Shown here: piece by piece, positions 11,083-20,725 of the stretch | Layout: each line of letters opens with the position of its first letter | Position numbering within the stretch: position 1 is the first letter of the stretch | Origin: Caldanaerobius polysaccharolyticus DSM 13641 | GTDB taxonomy: Bacteria; Bacillota; Thermoanaerobacteria; Thermoanaerobacterales; Caldanaerobiaceae | Direction: 5' to 3' | Length of the DNA: 64,000 nucleotides | Assembly: GCF_000427425.1 (NCBI RefSeq) | Contig: NZ_KE386495.1 | Span: 671,072 to 735,071 of the forward strand | Program-made: the position numbers and the translations under genes | The notes under the pieces: model-generated | The model's database searches: none | What the model saw: the letters and a program-made list of their open reading frames with translations, nothing else | What the model was told of the DNA's origin: nothing

Positions 11083-11092
11083 GGTGGATAAA

Positions 11093-12628
11093 ATGTTAGT
11101 AACGTTGGTAGTAATGGATGGGTACGGGAAAAACCAGAACCTCGAGGGAAATGCTATAGCCAATGCCAATACACCTAATCTCGATCGATACTACAGGGAA
11201 TTTCCCAATACGACTTTAAAAAGCAGCGGCATGGCTGTGGGCTTGCCAGAAGGCCAGATGGGCAATTCTGAAGTGGGTCATCTCAATATAGGGGCTGGAA
11301 GGGTTGTGTATCAGGAGTTTGCCAGGATAAGCAAGGCCATCGAAGATGGGGATTTTTACACCAACGAAGTACTGGTAAAAGCTGTGGACAACGCCATTGA
11401 ACACGGTAGCGCGCTGCACCTCATGGGACTTGTATCAGATGGCGGTGTACACAGCCATATATCCCACCTCTATGCCCTGTTAAAGCTGGCGAAGGACAAG
11501 GGGCTGACCAAAGTTTACGTACATGCATTTTTGGATGGCAGGGATGTGCCTCCCGCATGTGCTACTGAGTACATAGTTGCCCTGGAAGAGAAAATGTCAG
11601 AACTGGGAGTGGGCAGGATAGCTACGGTAGAAGGCAGATATTACGCTATGGACAGAGACAAGCGATGGGAACGGGTGAAGTTGGCTTATGATGCCATTGC
11701 TGACGGCATAGGCATAAAAGTGAGTAGCGCTGTAGAAGCCGTGAAAAAAGCGTACGAGCGAGGGGAAACCGATGAGTTTGTAAAGCCTTCTGTAGTCATG
11801 AATGGGGATAAGCCCGTGGCGACTGTAAACCCTCACGACTCGATAGTATTCTTTAACTTCCGCCCTGATAGAGCGAGGCAGCTTACCCGCAGTTTTATAT
11901 ATGAGGACTTTGACAGCTTTGAGCGAAAAAGGGGTTATATTCCCGTACATTTTGTGACAATGACCCAGTACGACGAAACCTTTGGAGATCTGGTACACAT
12001 AGCCTTTGAGCCTATAAAGAAGCTGGAAAATACCCTTGGCGAATACCTGAGCAAAAACGGCATAAGACAGCTCAGGATTGCTGAGACTGAGAAATATGCC
12101 CATGTGACGTTCTTCTTTAATGGAGGTATAGAGGAGCCCAACGAAAACGAAGACAGGGTGCTTATACCTTCTCCCAAAGTAGCTACTTATGATTTAAAAC
12201 CTGAGATGAGCGCATATGAGGTAACCGATGAGCTGGTAAAGCGCATAAAATCAAAGGATTACCAGTTTATACTGGTTAATTACGCCAACTGCGATATGGT
12301 GGGGCATACCGGCGTGTACGATGCGGCGGTAAAAGCTATCGAAGCTGTAGATAGGTGCCTTGGCCGTGTGGTAGATGCTGTGATGGAGCAAGGCGGCGTA
12401 GTGCTCATTACGGCGGATCACGGTAATGCGGAGCAGATGATTGACTACAATACAGGTGATCCTATGACAGCTCATACCACCAATGTGGTTCCATTTATAG
12501 TGATAGGAGCAGGAGATGTAAAGTTGAGGGAAGGTGGCAAATTGGCGGATATTGCCCCTACGGTCCTGGACATTATGGGGCTACCGAAACCTCAAGAGAT
12601 GACAGGCGAAAGCCTTATAATAAAATAA
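11093..12628 (+). CDS. gpmI: 2,3-bisphosphoglycerate-independent phosphoglycerate mutase
   Basis: Interconverts 3- and 2-phosphoglycerate by a Mn-dependent phosphoserine mechanism. The 511-residue length is normal. VVMDGYG near the N-terminus supplies a metal-binding Asp, MGNSEVGH carries the nucleophilic Ser, and late in the protein [10 protein letters not shown] and [10 protein letters not shown] supply further metal ligands. An in-frame GTG at 11084 lies within the ribosome binding site GAGGTGG, so ATG 11093 is taken. In sporulating bacteria this enzyme type is also sensitive to spore pH, a known family trait. Confidence 0.97.
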   Translation: MLVTLVVMDGYGKNQNLEGNAIANANTPNLDRYYREFPNTTLKSSGMAVGLPEGQMGNSEVGHLNIGAGRVVYQEFARISKAIEDGDFYTNEVLVKAVDNAIEHGSALHLMGLVSDGGVHSHISHLYALLKLAKDKGLTKVYVHAFLDGRDVPPACATEYIVALEEKMSELGVGRIATVEGRYYAMDRDKRWERVKLAYDAIADGIGIKVSSAVEAVKKAYERGETDEFVKPSVVMNGDKPVATVNPHDSIVFFNFRPDRARQLTRSFIYEDFDSFERKRGYIPVHFVTMTQYDETFGDLVHIAFEPIKKLENTLGEYLSKNGIRQLRIAETEKYAHVTFFFNGGIEEPNENEDRVLIPSPKVATYDLKPEMSAYEVTDELVKRIKSKDYQFILVNYANCDMVGHTGVYDAAVKAIEAVDRCLGRVVDAVMEQGGVVLITADHGNAEQMIDYNTGDPMTAHTTNVVPFIVIGAGDVKLREGGKLADIAPTVLDIMGLPKPQEMTGESLIIK

Positions 12629-12656
12629 AATTTTCAGGGGAAAGGAGAGTTTTTAA

Positions 12657-13946
<1,290 letters not shown>

Positions 13947-13965
13947 TCTGACTTCTTTAAAAGCG

Positions 13966-13992
13966 AAAGTGGAGCGCAAGCTCCACTTTTTA
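13966..13992 (+). terminator. Intrinsic terminator of the glycolytic operon
   Basis: A perfect 10-bp stem AAAGTGGAGC (13966-13975) and GCTCCACTTT (13980-13989) with a GCAA tetraloop, followed by a short T-run. Confidence 0.92.
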
Positions 13993-14036
13993 TATCGTTC
14001 TAGAGAATGTCTTTCGTATATTTAGAAAAAGTGGGC

Positions 14037-14065
14037 TTGAAAACAATACGGCGATATGGTAGAAT
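14037..14065 (+). promoter_or_regulatory. Sigma-A promoter of secG
   Basis: TTGAAA (14037-14042), 17-nt spacer, TAGAAT (14060-14065), with a TG dinucleotide one base before the -10 (extended -10). Confidence 0.7.
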
Positions 14066-14088
14066 ACCTTCGATAGGAGGGAAGGACT

Positions 14089-14322
14089 TTGAGGACTTTG
14101 GTTATCATAATACATGTTATTGTATCGCTGATCATGATAGGAAGTATACTTATGCAGTCCAGCAAAACCGCGGGATTGTCCGGTGTCATAGGAGGCGGAG
14201 CGGAGACCTTCTTTGGCAAAAACAAGGGGAGGACGATGGACGCTTTATTTGCGAGGATAACAGAAGTGAGCGCGGCGATATTTATTGTCACATCCATTAT
14301 TTTATCGCTTTTAATTAAGTAG
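14089..14322 (+). CDS. secG: Preprotein translocase subunit SecG
   Basis: A 77-residue protein with two membrane helices (about 3-22 and 55-76) joined by the glycine-rich family loop around SGVIGGGAETFFGK. SecG stimulates SecYE-driven protein export. The start is TTG 14089, 8 nt after AGGAGG (14075-14080); no ATG fits better. secG just ahead of rnr is the usual Firmicutes order. Here an HD-domain gene lies between them and secG has its own terminator. smpB, often the next gene after rnr, is absent. Confidence 0.93.
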   Translation: MRTLVIIIHVIVSLIMIGSILMQSSKTAGLSGVIGGGAETFFGKNKGRTMDALFARITEVSAAIFIVTSIILSLLIK

Positions 14323-14330
14323 TGATTGTG

Positions 14331-14360
14331 AAAAGTAGTATGTCATAATACTACTTTTTT
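14331..14360 (+). terminator. Intrinsic terminator after secG
   Basis: An 11-bp stem AAAAGTAGTAT (14331-14341) and ATACTACTTTT (14348-14358) with a 6-nt loop, ending in a T-run. It separates secG from the HD hydrolase gene. Confidence 0.88.
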
Positions 14361-14399
14361 ATTTTCCTATGATAAAAGTCAATGGGAAGGAGCATAATG

Positions 14400-14951
14400 A
14401 TGAATAGGGACCAAGCGCTGTCTTACTTAAGGGATTATGTAAAGTCGGATAATCTCTTAAACCATATGCTAGGCGTAGAAGCCATAATGAGGGGTCTTGC
14501 AAAGAGGTTGGGGCAGGATGAAGAAAAATGGGCGCTGACAGGGCTTTTACACGATATCGATTACGAGATGACGGAAAATAATCCTCAAGAGCATAGCGTG
14601 ATTGGCGCCAAAATTTTGGAGGAAAAGGGGCTGGAGCCTGATATCGTGTACGCGATAAAGGCGCACAACGAAATCCATGGACTGCCGAGGAATACAATGC
14701 TGGACAAGGCGTTGTACGCGGCAGATCCTACGGCTGGGCTGATTGCCGCTGTAGCCTATGTCATGCCGTCTAAAAAACTGGAGGAGGTACAGCTTAAATC
14801 TCTGAAGAAAAAATTTAAAGACAAGGCTTTTGCGAAAGGCGCTAACAGGGAGCAGATTAAAAGTTGTGAGGAATTGGGTCTGACCGTTGATCAATTCCTT
14901 GAAATATCCCTGCAAGAAATGAAAAAAATAGCTGATCAGATCGGCTTATGA
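14400..14951 (+). CDS. HD-domain hydrolase
   Basis: About 183 residues with an HD metal-dependent phosphohydrolase domain: His in LLNHMLGVEA, the HD pair in LLHDIDYE, His in IKAHNE and Asp in YAADPT. The substrate is unknown; related small HDIG proteins act on nucleotides or cyclic nucleotides. An upstream in-frame ATG at 14382 overlaps the ribosome binding site GGAAGGAG. ATG 14397 (4 nt away) or 14400 (7 nt away) is therefore the likely start. It is followed 12 nt later by rnr and probably cotranscribed with it. Confidence 0.85.
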   Translation: MNRDQALSYLRDYVKSDNLLNHMLGVEAIMRGLAKRLGQDEEKWALTGLLHDIDYEMTENNPQEHSVIGAKILEEKGLEPDIVYAIKAHNEIHGLPRNTMLDKALYAADPTAGLIAAVAYVMPSKKLEEVQLKSLKKKFKDKAFAKGANREQIKSCEELGLTVDQFLEISLQEMKKIADQIGL

Positions 14952-14963
14952 TGGAGGAATTCT

Positions 14964-17075
14964 ATGATTAAAGACGAGATATTGAATTTTATGCGGGAAA
15001 AAGCGTATAGTCCTATGACTACAGAGCAGCTCATGAAGTCGTTTGGCATAGATCTTTCCCAGTACACGGAGTTTCAGAGTTTGCTAAACCAAATGGAATA
15101 CGACGGAGACGTGATAAGGACTAAAAAAGGAAAATACGCGGTGCCTGAGCGCATGGATATGGCTGTGGGGATAATGGAATGCAATAAAAAGGGATATGGT
15201 TTTTTGATAGCTGAAAACGGCCAAGACGTATTTGTGTCCGCTGAAGACATGAACGGCGCCATGAACGGAGATAAGGTCATTGTCAAAATAACGCGACGGG
15301 CGACAGAAGGCCATAAAAGAGAGGGCGCCGTGGTGACAGTGCTTAAGAGGGCCAATCAGCACGTCGTGGGTACACTGGATATGTGCAAAAATTTTGGCTT
15401 TGTAATACCTGACGACCAGCGGTTAACCCAGGATATATACATTCCGGCCGAAGGTTTAAACGGCGCCCATGACGGTCAGAAAGTTGTAGTCAAGATTACC
15501 AGGTGGCCTGAACCCAGGAGAAATCCGGAAGGCGTCATTGTGGAGGTGCTGGGGGATAAGGACGATCCTCAGGCAAATGTGCTGGCCATAATAAAGCAGC
15601 ATGACCTGCCTCAGGATTTTCCTAATAAGGTAAAAAGAGAGGCGGGAGAGATAAAGCAGGAGATAAGTCAGGGTGAACTGGCCAGAAGAAAGGATTTAAG
15701 GGGACTTAAAACGGTGACCATAGACGGAGAAGACGCTAAGGATCTGGATGATGCCGTATCCATCAGAAAGCTTGAGGACGGTAAATACGAGCTGTTTGTC
15801 CATATCGCCGATGTTAGCCATTACGTGAAAGAAGGTTCTGCCCTTGATAAAGAAGCGTATAAAAGGGGCTGCAGTGTGTACCTCGTGGACAGGGTTATAC
15901 CGATGTTGCCTAAGGAGCTTTCCAACGGCATATGCAGCTTAAACCCCAAAGAAGACAGGCTGACATTGACGGTACAAATGGTCATAGATAAAAAAGGCAA
16001 TGTGGTGTCCCACAGCATATACGAGAGCGTCATACAAAGCGATGAGAGAATGACCTATACCGATGTGTACAAAATTTTAGAAGAAAGAGATCAACAGCTT
16101 AAAAAGCGGTATGATTATCTCGTGGACGACTTTTTGCTCATGAAGGAATTGGCGTTAATACTTATGGAGAAAAGGAGAAACCGAGGCAGTATAGACTTTG
16201 ACATACCTGAGGCTAGGATAATATTAGGTGAAATGGGAGACATTGTTGACATAGGGGTGAGGGAGAGGAATATAGCACACAGGATAATAGAAGAATTTAT
16301 GCTGGTATGCAATGAGACGGTAGCAGAGCATATGTTCTGGCTCAATTCTCCTTTTGTCTACAGGGTTCACGAAGAGCCTGACAGCAGCGAGATAATGGAG
16401 TTAAACTCCTTTCTCCACAACCTGGGCTACCATATAAAAGGTGCGGGGAGCAAGGTGCACCCCAGAGCTATACAGGATCTCCTGGACAGCGTAAAAGGCA
16501 AAAAAGAAGAAAAACTAGTAAACTATTTGGCTTTAAGGGCGATGAAAAGGGCTAGGTATTCTGATCAGTGCCTTGGTCATTTTAGCCTGTCGGTAAAGTA
16601 CTACACCCATTTTACCTCCCCTATAAGGCGCTATCCTGATCTCACCATACACAGGATTATAAAGGATAGCATAAACGGCCGCTTGGACGATAGCAAGATA
16701 GCCCATTACAACAGAATATTAGCTGATATCGCCGAGCAGTCCTCAAAGCGAGAACGAGTGGCGGAAGAGGCTGAAAGGGACGTAGAGGACATGAGAAAAG
16801 TACAGTATATGATGCAACACATAGGGGAAGAATTCGAAGGCATAATATCAGGGGTAACCTCTTTTGGGCTTTTTGTGGAGCTGGATAACCTGGTAGAAGG
16901 TCTTGTGCACATAACCAATATGGTGGACGATTATTATCACTTTGACGAAAAAAACCACTGCTTGATCGGTGAACATACCAATAAGGTGTACAGGCTGGGA
17001 GATGTGGTAAAGGTGGAACTCATCAGCGCCGATGTGACCAGGAGGGAAATAGATTTCTTGTTGGTTGAACCTTAA
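14964..17075 (+). CDS. rnr: Ribonuclease R
   Basis: A 3'-5' exoribonuclease that degrades structured RNA and takes part in rRNA quality control and trans-translation. The 703 residues show an N-terminal winged-helix region (about 1-65), cold-shock domains (about 70-220), the RNB catalytic domain with DAKDLDDAVSI carrying catalytic aspartates, and a C-terminal S1 domain (about 620-700). ATGGAGGAATTCT supplies the ribosome binding site. The last four bases overlap the antisense end of azlD. The usual partner smpB is not next to it. Confidence 0.96.
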   Translation: MIKDEILNFMREKAYSPMTTEQLMKSFGIDLSQYTEFQSLLNQMEYDGDVIRTKKGKYAVPERMDMAVGIMECNKKGYGFLIAENGQDVFVSAEDMNGAMNGDKVIVKITRRATEGHKREGAVVTVLKRANQHVVGTLDMCKNFGFVIPDDQRLTQDIYIPAEGLNGAHDGQKVVVKITRWPEPRRNPEGVIVEVLGDKDDPQANVLAIIKQHDLPQDFPNKVKREAGEIKQEISQGELARRKDLRGLKTVTIDGEDAKDLDDAVSIRKLEDGKYELFVHIADVSHYVKEGSALDKEAYKRGCSVYLVDRVIPMLPKELSNGICSLNPKEDRLTLTVQMVIDKKGNVVSHSIYESVIQSDERMTYTDVYKILEERDQQLKKRYDYLVDDFLLMKELALILMEKRRNRGSIDFDIPEARIILGEMGDIVDIGVRERNIAHRIIEEFMLVCNETVAEHMFWLNSPFVYRVHEEPDSSEIMELNSFLHNLGYHIKGAGSKVHPRAIQDLLDSVKGKKEEKLVNYLALRAMKRARYSDQCLGHFSLSVKYYTHFTSPIRRYPDLTIHRIIKDSINGRLDDSKIAHYNRILADIAEQSSKRERVAEEAERDVEDMRKVQYMMQHIGEEFEGIISGVTSFGLFVELDNLVEGLVHITNMVDDYYHFDEKNHCLIGEHTNKVYRLGDVVKVELISADVTRREIDFLLVEP

Positions 17076-17392
17076 TGTTGCATAATCGCTCTAAAGGCCA
17101 GGAAGCTTATAATGCCTACAATTATGGTTATAAAGATATTTTTAGATTTGTATGCGGCGATTACGGTGGGTATGGATGCCATAAAGTATGGATTTACAAA
17201 GTCTATTTTTTTGTCCTGAACGGCAATAGAAGGTATAAGCAAAGCGCTTAATACCGATACCGGTATGTAGTCTAAAAACAGTAAAAACCATTTGGGCAAC
17301 TTTACCCTTGAAAGACCCAGGGCTGGAAGCGCCCTGGGTATATATGTTACTACGGACATACCTATTACTATGTACAAAAATTTATGATTCAT
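17072..17392 (-). CDS. azlD: AzlD family branched-chain amino acid transport subunit
   Basis: A 106-residue membrane protein with about four hydrophobic segments and the family stretch TYIPRALPALGL. AzlD partners AzlC in exporting branched-chain amino acids and their analogues. It begins 11 bases inside the end of azlC, so translation is probably coupled. Its 3' end overlaps the convergent rnr gene by four bases. No terminator was seen between the two converging genes. Confidence 0.9.
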   Translation of the reverse strand: MNHKFLYIVIGMSVVTYIPRALPALGLSRVKLPKWFLLFLDYIPVSVLSALLIPSIAVQDKKIDFVNPYFMASIPTVIAAYKSKNIFITIIVGIISFLAFRAIMQH

Positions 17393-18062
17393 TTAATAAT
17401 ACCCCCAATAGCGAGCCTATTATTGCCGCTAATATCACATTTAGATTGCCAGGCATCAAAAAGTAAAGCCATAACGACAGAAGCCCTGCTAGCAAACCAA
17501 TGACGGCTTTTTTGAAGTTATTTAGCTGCATAAATAAAAGGGCTATGTACATAGCGGGGAGGGCAAAGTCCAACCCTAGATCCAGATTGTTTCCTATTTT
17601 TGAGCCCAATACAGCACCTAGAGCCGACGAAAATACCCATGATAGGTAGGATGCTATAAACAACTGATATAGATAGGATTTTTTTGCTTTGACACCGTTG
17701 TTAAAATCAGTGATGGAAACGGCGTACGTCTCGTCGGTGATGAAAAACGAAAGCACAGGTATATGGACCGTATTTATGTTTTTAAAATACTGAGATAAAG
17801 ACGTGCTGTACAGAAGATGCCTTAGGTTTACGATAAATATAGTCGCGATCATAGAAAGGGCATCAGCGCCTAACGCCCATAAGTTTACCCCTATAAACTG
17901 AGCAGAGCCTGCGTAGCACAGGATTGAAAATATAATCACGTCGGCTATAGACAGGCCGCTTTTAATTCCCACTACGCCATAGGCAAAACCCAATGGAAGA
18001 TATCCTATGATTATCGGTGAAGCGCTTTTGAGCCCTGATAGGTCTAATTTTTTTGGTGACAA
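17382..18062 (-). CDS. azlC: AzlC family branched-chain amino acid exporter subunit
   Basis: A 226-residue protein of five to six helices with the family segments PLGFAYGVVGIKSG, CYAGSAQFIG and NLRHLLYS. AzlCD exports branched-chain amino acids in Bacillus, where loss of control gives azaleucine resistance. The start is TTG at 18062, 7 nt after GGGAGG on the minus strand. An extended -10 promoter (TGCTATAAT) lies just upstream. Usual regulators (AzlB/Lrp) are not adjacent. Confidence 0.9.
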   Translation of the reverse strand: MSPKKLDLSGLKSASPIIIGYLPLGFAYGVVGIKSGLSIADVIIFSILCYAGSAQFIGVNLWALGADALSMIATIFIVNLRHLLYSTSLSQYFKNINTVHIPVLSFFITDETYAVSITDFNNGVKAKKSYLYQLFIASYLSWVFSSALGAVLGSKIGNNLDLGLDFALPAMYIALLFMQLNNFKKAVIGLLAGLLSLWLYFLMPGNLNVILAAIIGSLLGVLLNES

Positions 18063-18094
18063 CTCAAAACCTCCCAGCAGATAATTGTAGTTTA

Positions 18095-18103
18095 ATTATA
18101 GCA
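18095..18103 (-). promoter_or_regulatory. Extended -10 promoter of azlCD
   Basis: The minus strand reads TGCTATAAT, a perfect extended -10. A TTGCTC lies 15 nt upstream of the hexamer, a poor -35. Confidence 0.5.
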
Positions 18104-18133
18104 TATATCATCTCAGAGCAAAAGGATACAACC

Positions 18134-18162
18134 TTGTGGGAAAATGATTGCTGTGATAAAAT
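18134..18162 (+). promoter_or_regulatory. Probable promoter of the TIM-barrel isomerase gene
   Basis: TTGTGG (18134-18139), 17-nt spacer, TAAAAT (18157-18162) with TG one base before the -10. Confidence 0.5.
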
Positions 18163-18191
18163 AGGGCAAAGGGGGTAAAAAGAATAAGGCC

Positions 18192-18962
18192 ATGATAAAA
18201 ACGGGTTTTAGGACAGTAGGTTTTAGCAGGTGGAATATATTTGATGCCCTAAAAAAGATAAAAGATACGGGATATGAGGGAGTGGAGCTCTGTCTGGAGC
18301 ACCCTGATATGATTCCACAGAAGATGAACGATGAAGTGATAAACAGGATACGCTGCTACACTGAGGAGATAGGGCTTAAGATCGCCTCTTTGAGTTACCA
18401 CGGGGATAATGATTCTTTAGATGAAAAGATATTAAATACGTATAAAGCCATTGACATTGCCCATAAAATGGGAGTATCCGTGCTCATAATCAACTGTGAG
18501 AAAAAGAACAGGGAAAAAGCGGCGCAGTACGATAATCTGGTCAGGAGGATTAAGGACTTTACCTCCTATGCAGAAGAAAAAAATGTAACACTCGCCGTTG
18601 AACCAGAACCGTTGTTGGTCGTAGAGACAGCGGAAGAGGCGTTAAGGTTGATTGACGATGTGGCCAGCCCAAACCTGAAAGTAAATTTAGACGTAGGGCA
18701 TACGTATATAACAGATCCGGATTTAAGCGAAGCCATATTGAAATTGAAGGATGTAGTCGTCCACGTTCACATCGAGGACATAAAAGGTAAAGTACATAAG
18801 CACCTGTACCCTTTAGACGGAGATATAGATTATAGAAGCGTGTTCAACGCCCTTGAGCGAATAGGGTATAGCGGTTATTATGTGGTAGATTTGGCTGGCA
18901 TTCAGGATGCGCCAGATGTGCACGCCAGGATTTGTCTTGAGAGGCTTCAAAAGTTCCTTTGA
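18192..18962 (+). CDS. Sugar phosphate isomerase/epimerase family protein (xylose-isomerase-like TIM barrel)
   Basis: A 256-residue TIM barrel of the AP_endonuc_2 superfamily. Metal-binding positions are visible: Glu in GYEGVELCLE, Glu in LAVEPEP, Asp/His in NLDVGHTY, and the late HVHIEDIKG and HKHLYPLDGDIDY stretches. Members isomerise or epimerise sugars and sugar phosphates; the substrate cannot be deduced. The gene has its own promoter, and a terminator overlaps its stop codon, so it is monocistronic. AAGG just before ATG 18192 is a weak ribosome binding site. Confidence 0.82.
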   Translation: MIKTGFRTVGFSRWNIFDALKKIKDTGYEGVELCLEHPDMIPQKMNDEVINRIRCYTEEIGLKIASLSYHGDNDSLDEKILNTYKAIDIAHKMGVSVLIINCEKKNREKAAQYDNLVRRIKDFTSYAEEKNVTLAVEPEPLLVVETAEEALRLIDDVASPNLKVNLDVGHTYITDPDLSEAILKLKDVVVHVHIEDIKGKVHKHLYPLDGDIDYRSVFNALERIGYSGYYVVDLAGIQDAPDVHARICLERLQKFL

Positions 18963-18973
18963 GCCTTTTTTTA
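18942..18973 (+). terminator. Intrinsic terminator overlapping the isomerase stop codon
   Basis: AGGCTTCAAA (18942-18951) pairs with TTTGAGCCT (18958-18966) with one bulged T, followed by seven T. Confidence 0.75.
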
Positions 18974-18980
18974 TGCTTTG

Positions 18981-19024
18981 TTTACAGTTTGTTTACAGTT
19001 TTATCGATAATTTCATGGTATAAT
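18981..19024 (+). promoter_or_regulatory. Promoter region of the ABC operon with an 11-bp direct repeat
   Basis: An extended -10, TGGTATAAT (19016-19024), is preceded by two tandem copies of TTTACAGTTT (18981-18990 and 18992-19001), 11 nt apart. The second TTTACA is 21 nt from the -10, too far for a normal -35. The repeat may instead bind a regulator. Confidence 0.5.
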
Positions 19025-19058
19025 CTTATTGTAAATGATGAAGGAGGGTTGGCAGGCA

Positions 19059-20039
19059 ATGATGATAGAGCTGAATAACGTGACAAAGGTATATGGCAAC
19101 AGGAAAGCGGTTGATAATATAAGCTTTTCTGTTGATAAGGGAGAGATATTGGGTTTTTTAGGTCCTAATGGCGCAGGCAAGAGCACGACTATGAAAATGA
19201 TAACAGGCTATATGCCCCCTACCAGCGGCAGCATAAAGATCGCTGGATACGATATTTTTGAACAGTCGCTGGAGGCCAAAAGGCATATAGGTTATCTTCC
19301 TGAAACTCCACCTCTTTATACGGATATGACGGTGGATGCTTACCTCTATTTTATATGCGAGCTAAAGGGCGTACCTGTGAATCAGCGTAAGGCAACGGTG
19401 GAAAAAGTAGTGGAGGAAATAGGCTTAAAAGAGGTAAAAAAAAGGCTAATAAAAAATCTTTCTAAAGGTTATAAGCAAAGGGTTGGCCTGGCACAGGCCA
19501 TAATCGGTGACCCTGATGTGTTGGTGCTTGATGAGCCCACAGTAGGGCTAGATCCAAAGCAGATAAAGGAGATAAGGGATATTATAAAAAAGTTGGGAGA
19601 AAGGCATACCATTATACTCAGCACCCATATACTTCCCGAGGTCAGCATGATATGTGACAGGGTGATAATTATAAACAAGGGAAAAATCGTAGCTATCGAT
19701 AAAACAGAAAACCTGTCCAACGCGTTGCAGAATTCCAAGAGGTATTCTGTACACGTGGCGGGGCCCTACGGCAAAGTAGTGGATATCATAAATGGGCTGT
19801 ACGGTGTTAAAGGGGTGCACGGCGAGGAAGATAAAGAAAACGGCATAGCTAAGCTAGAAATAGAGGCGTCTGTAGACAGGGATATAAGAAAAGAGATGTT
19901 TTTTTCTCTGGCCAAAGCCGGATATCCTATAATGGAACTAAGACCAGTTGGCTACAGCCTTGAAGAGGTATTCTTACAGCTTACAACGGAGGAGGATAAA
20001 GTCCATGAAAATGTTGACGATATACAAGCGCGAGCTTAA
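19059..20039 (+). CDS. ABC transporter ATP-binding protein (GldA-like)
   Basis: A 326-residue ATPase with Walker A GPNGAGKST, signature LSKGYKQRVG and Walker B VLVLDEPTVGLDP, plus a roughly 90-residue C-terminal extension typical of the ABC-2/CcmA group. It should power the permease and accessory proteins encoded next. AAGGAGGG (19041-19048) is 10 nt from ATG 19059; an earlier ATG at 19035 precedes the ribosome binding site and is rejected. It overlaps the permease gene by 35 nt. The four-gene set resembles the GldA-GldF-GldG systems of Bacteroidetes, which in Firmicutes have unknown substrates. Confidence 0.92.
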   Translation: MMIELNNVTKVYGNRKAVDNISFSVDKGEILGFLGPNGAGKSTTMKMITGYMPPTSGSIKIAGYDIFEQSLEAKRHIGYLPETPPLYTDMTVDAYLYFICELKGVPVNQRKATVEKVVEEIGLKEVKKRLIKNLSKGYKQRVGLAQAIIGDPDVLVLDEPTVGLDPKQIKEIRDIIKKLGERHTIILSTHILPEVSMICDRVIIINKGKIVAIDKTENLSNALQNSKRYSVHVAGPYGKVVDIINGLYGVKGVHGEEDKENGIAKLEIEASVDRDIRKEMFFSLAKAGYPIMELRPVGYSLEEVFLQLTTEEDKVHENVDDIQARA

Positions 20040-20712
20040 AGCGTATTTTTTATCGCCGATGGCGTATGTTTTGCTGGGATTTTTCCTGCTTCTTTCAGGG
20101 TATTTTTTCTCCACATTTGTATTGTCCACGCAATACGCCATGATGAGTCCCATATTGGGCAATATGCTTATGGCTTTCATGTTTATAAGCCCTATACTGA
20201 CAATGAGGCTGTTGGCTGAAGAGATGAAGATGGGGACTGATCAGCTTTTGATGACATCGCCTATAACTACAACGGATATCGTGGTGGGTAAATTTCTGGC
20301 GGCGTTGACGGTGTACCTGGTGGGTTTGGCCATAACCCTTTTGTACCCTATATACCTTAAAGCGTTTGGATCACCGGATATGGGACCTATATTCACAGGT
20401 TATATAGGGATGCTTCTTATGGGTGCAGCCTTTATATCAGTAGGCCTATTTGCTTCATCCCTGACAGAAAACCAGATGATAGCTGGCGTTATAAGTTTTG
20501 CGTTGCTTTTGATGTTTTGGATTATAAACTGGCTTAGCGACGCATTTCAGGGCAAGGCCCAGAAATTTTTCGAGAGCATATCGCTGTTACAGAGGATGAA
20601 CAGTTTTCAAAAGGGCATTTTAAGCGTTAACGATATAGTATTTTTCCTCAGCTTTATAGTGTTTTTCGTATTCGTTTCCATAATGGTAGTGGATAAAAGG
20701 CGCTGGAGCTAG
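20005..20712 (+). CDS. ABC-2 type permease (GldF-like)
   Basis: A 235-residue membrane protein with about six helices. The N-terminal RELKAYFLSPMAYV is the usual amphipathic start of this permease family. GGAGGAGG (19988-19995) is 9 nt from ATG 20005, within the end of the ATPase gene, so translation is probably coupled. In-frame codons further upstream, from 19948, have no ribosome binding site and are rejected. It is expected to form the membrane channel of the ABC complex. Confidence 0.9.
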   Translation: MKMLTIYKRELKAYFLSPMAYVLLGFFLLLSGYFFSTFVLSTQYAMMSPILGNMLMAFMFISPILTMRLLAEEMKMGTDQLLMTSPITTTDIVVGKFLAALTVYLVGLAITLLYPIYLKAFGSPDMGPIFTGYIGMLLMGAAFISVGLFASSLTENQMIAGVISFALLLMFWIINWLSDAFQGKAQKFFESISLLQRMNSFQKGILSVNDIVFFLSFIVFFVFVSIMVVDKRRWS

Positions 20713-20725
20713 GAGGTATTAGGTT

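Noticed and set aside
18992-19024. TTTACA as the -35 of the ABC operon promoter
   Set aside because: A 21-nt spacer to TATAAT is too long; the extended -10 explains the promoter better.
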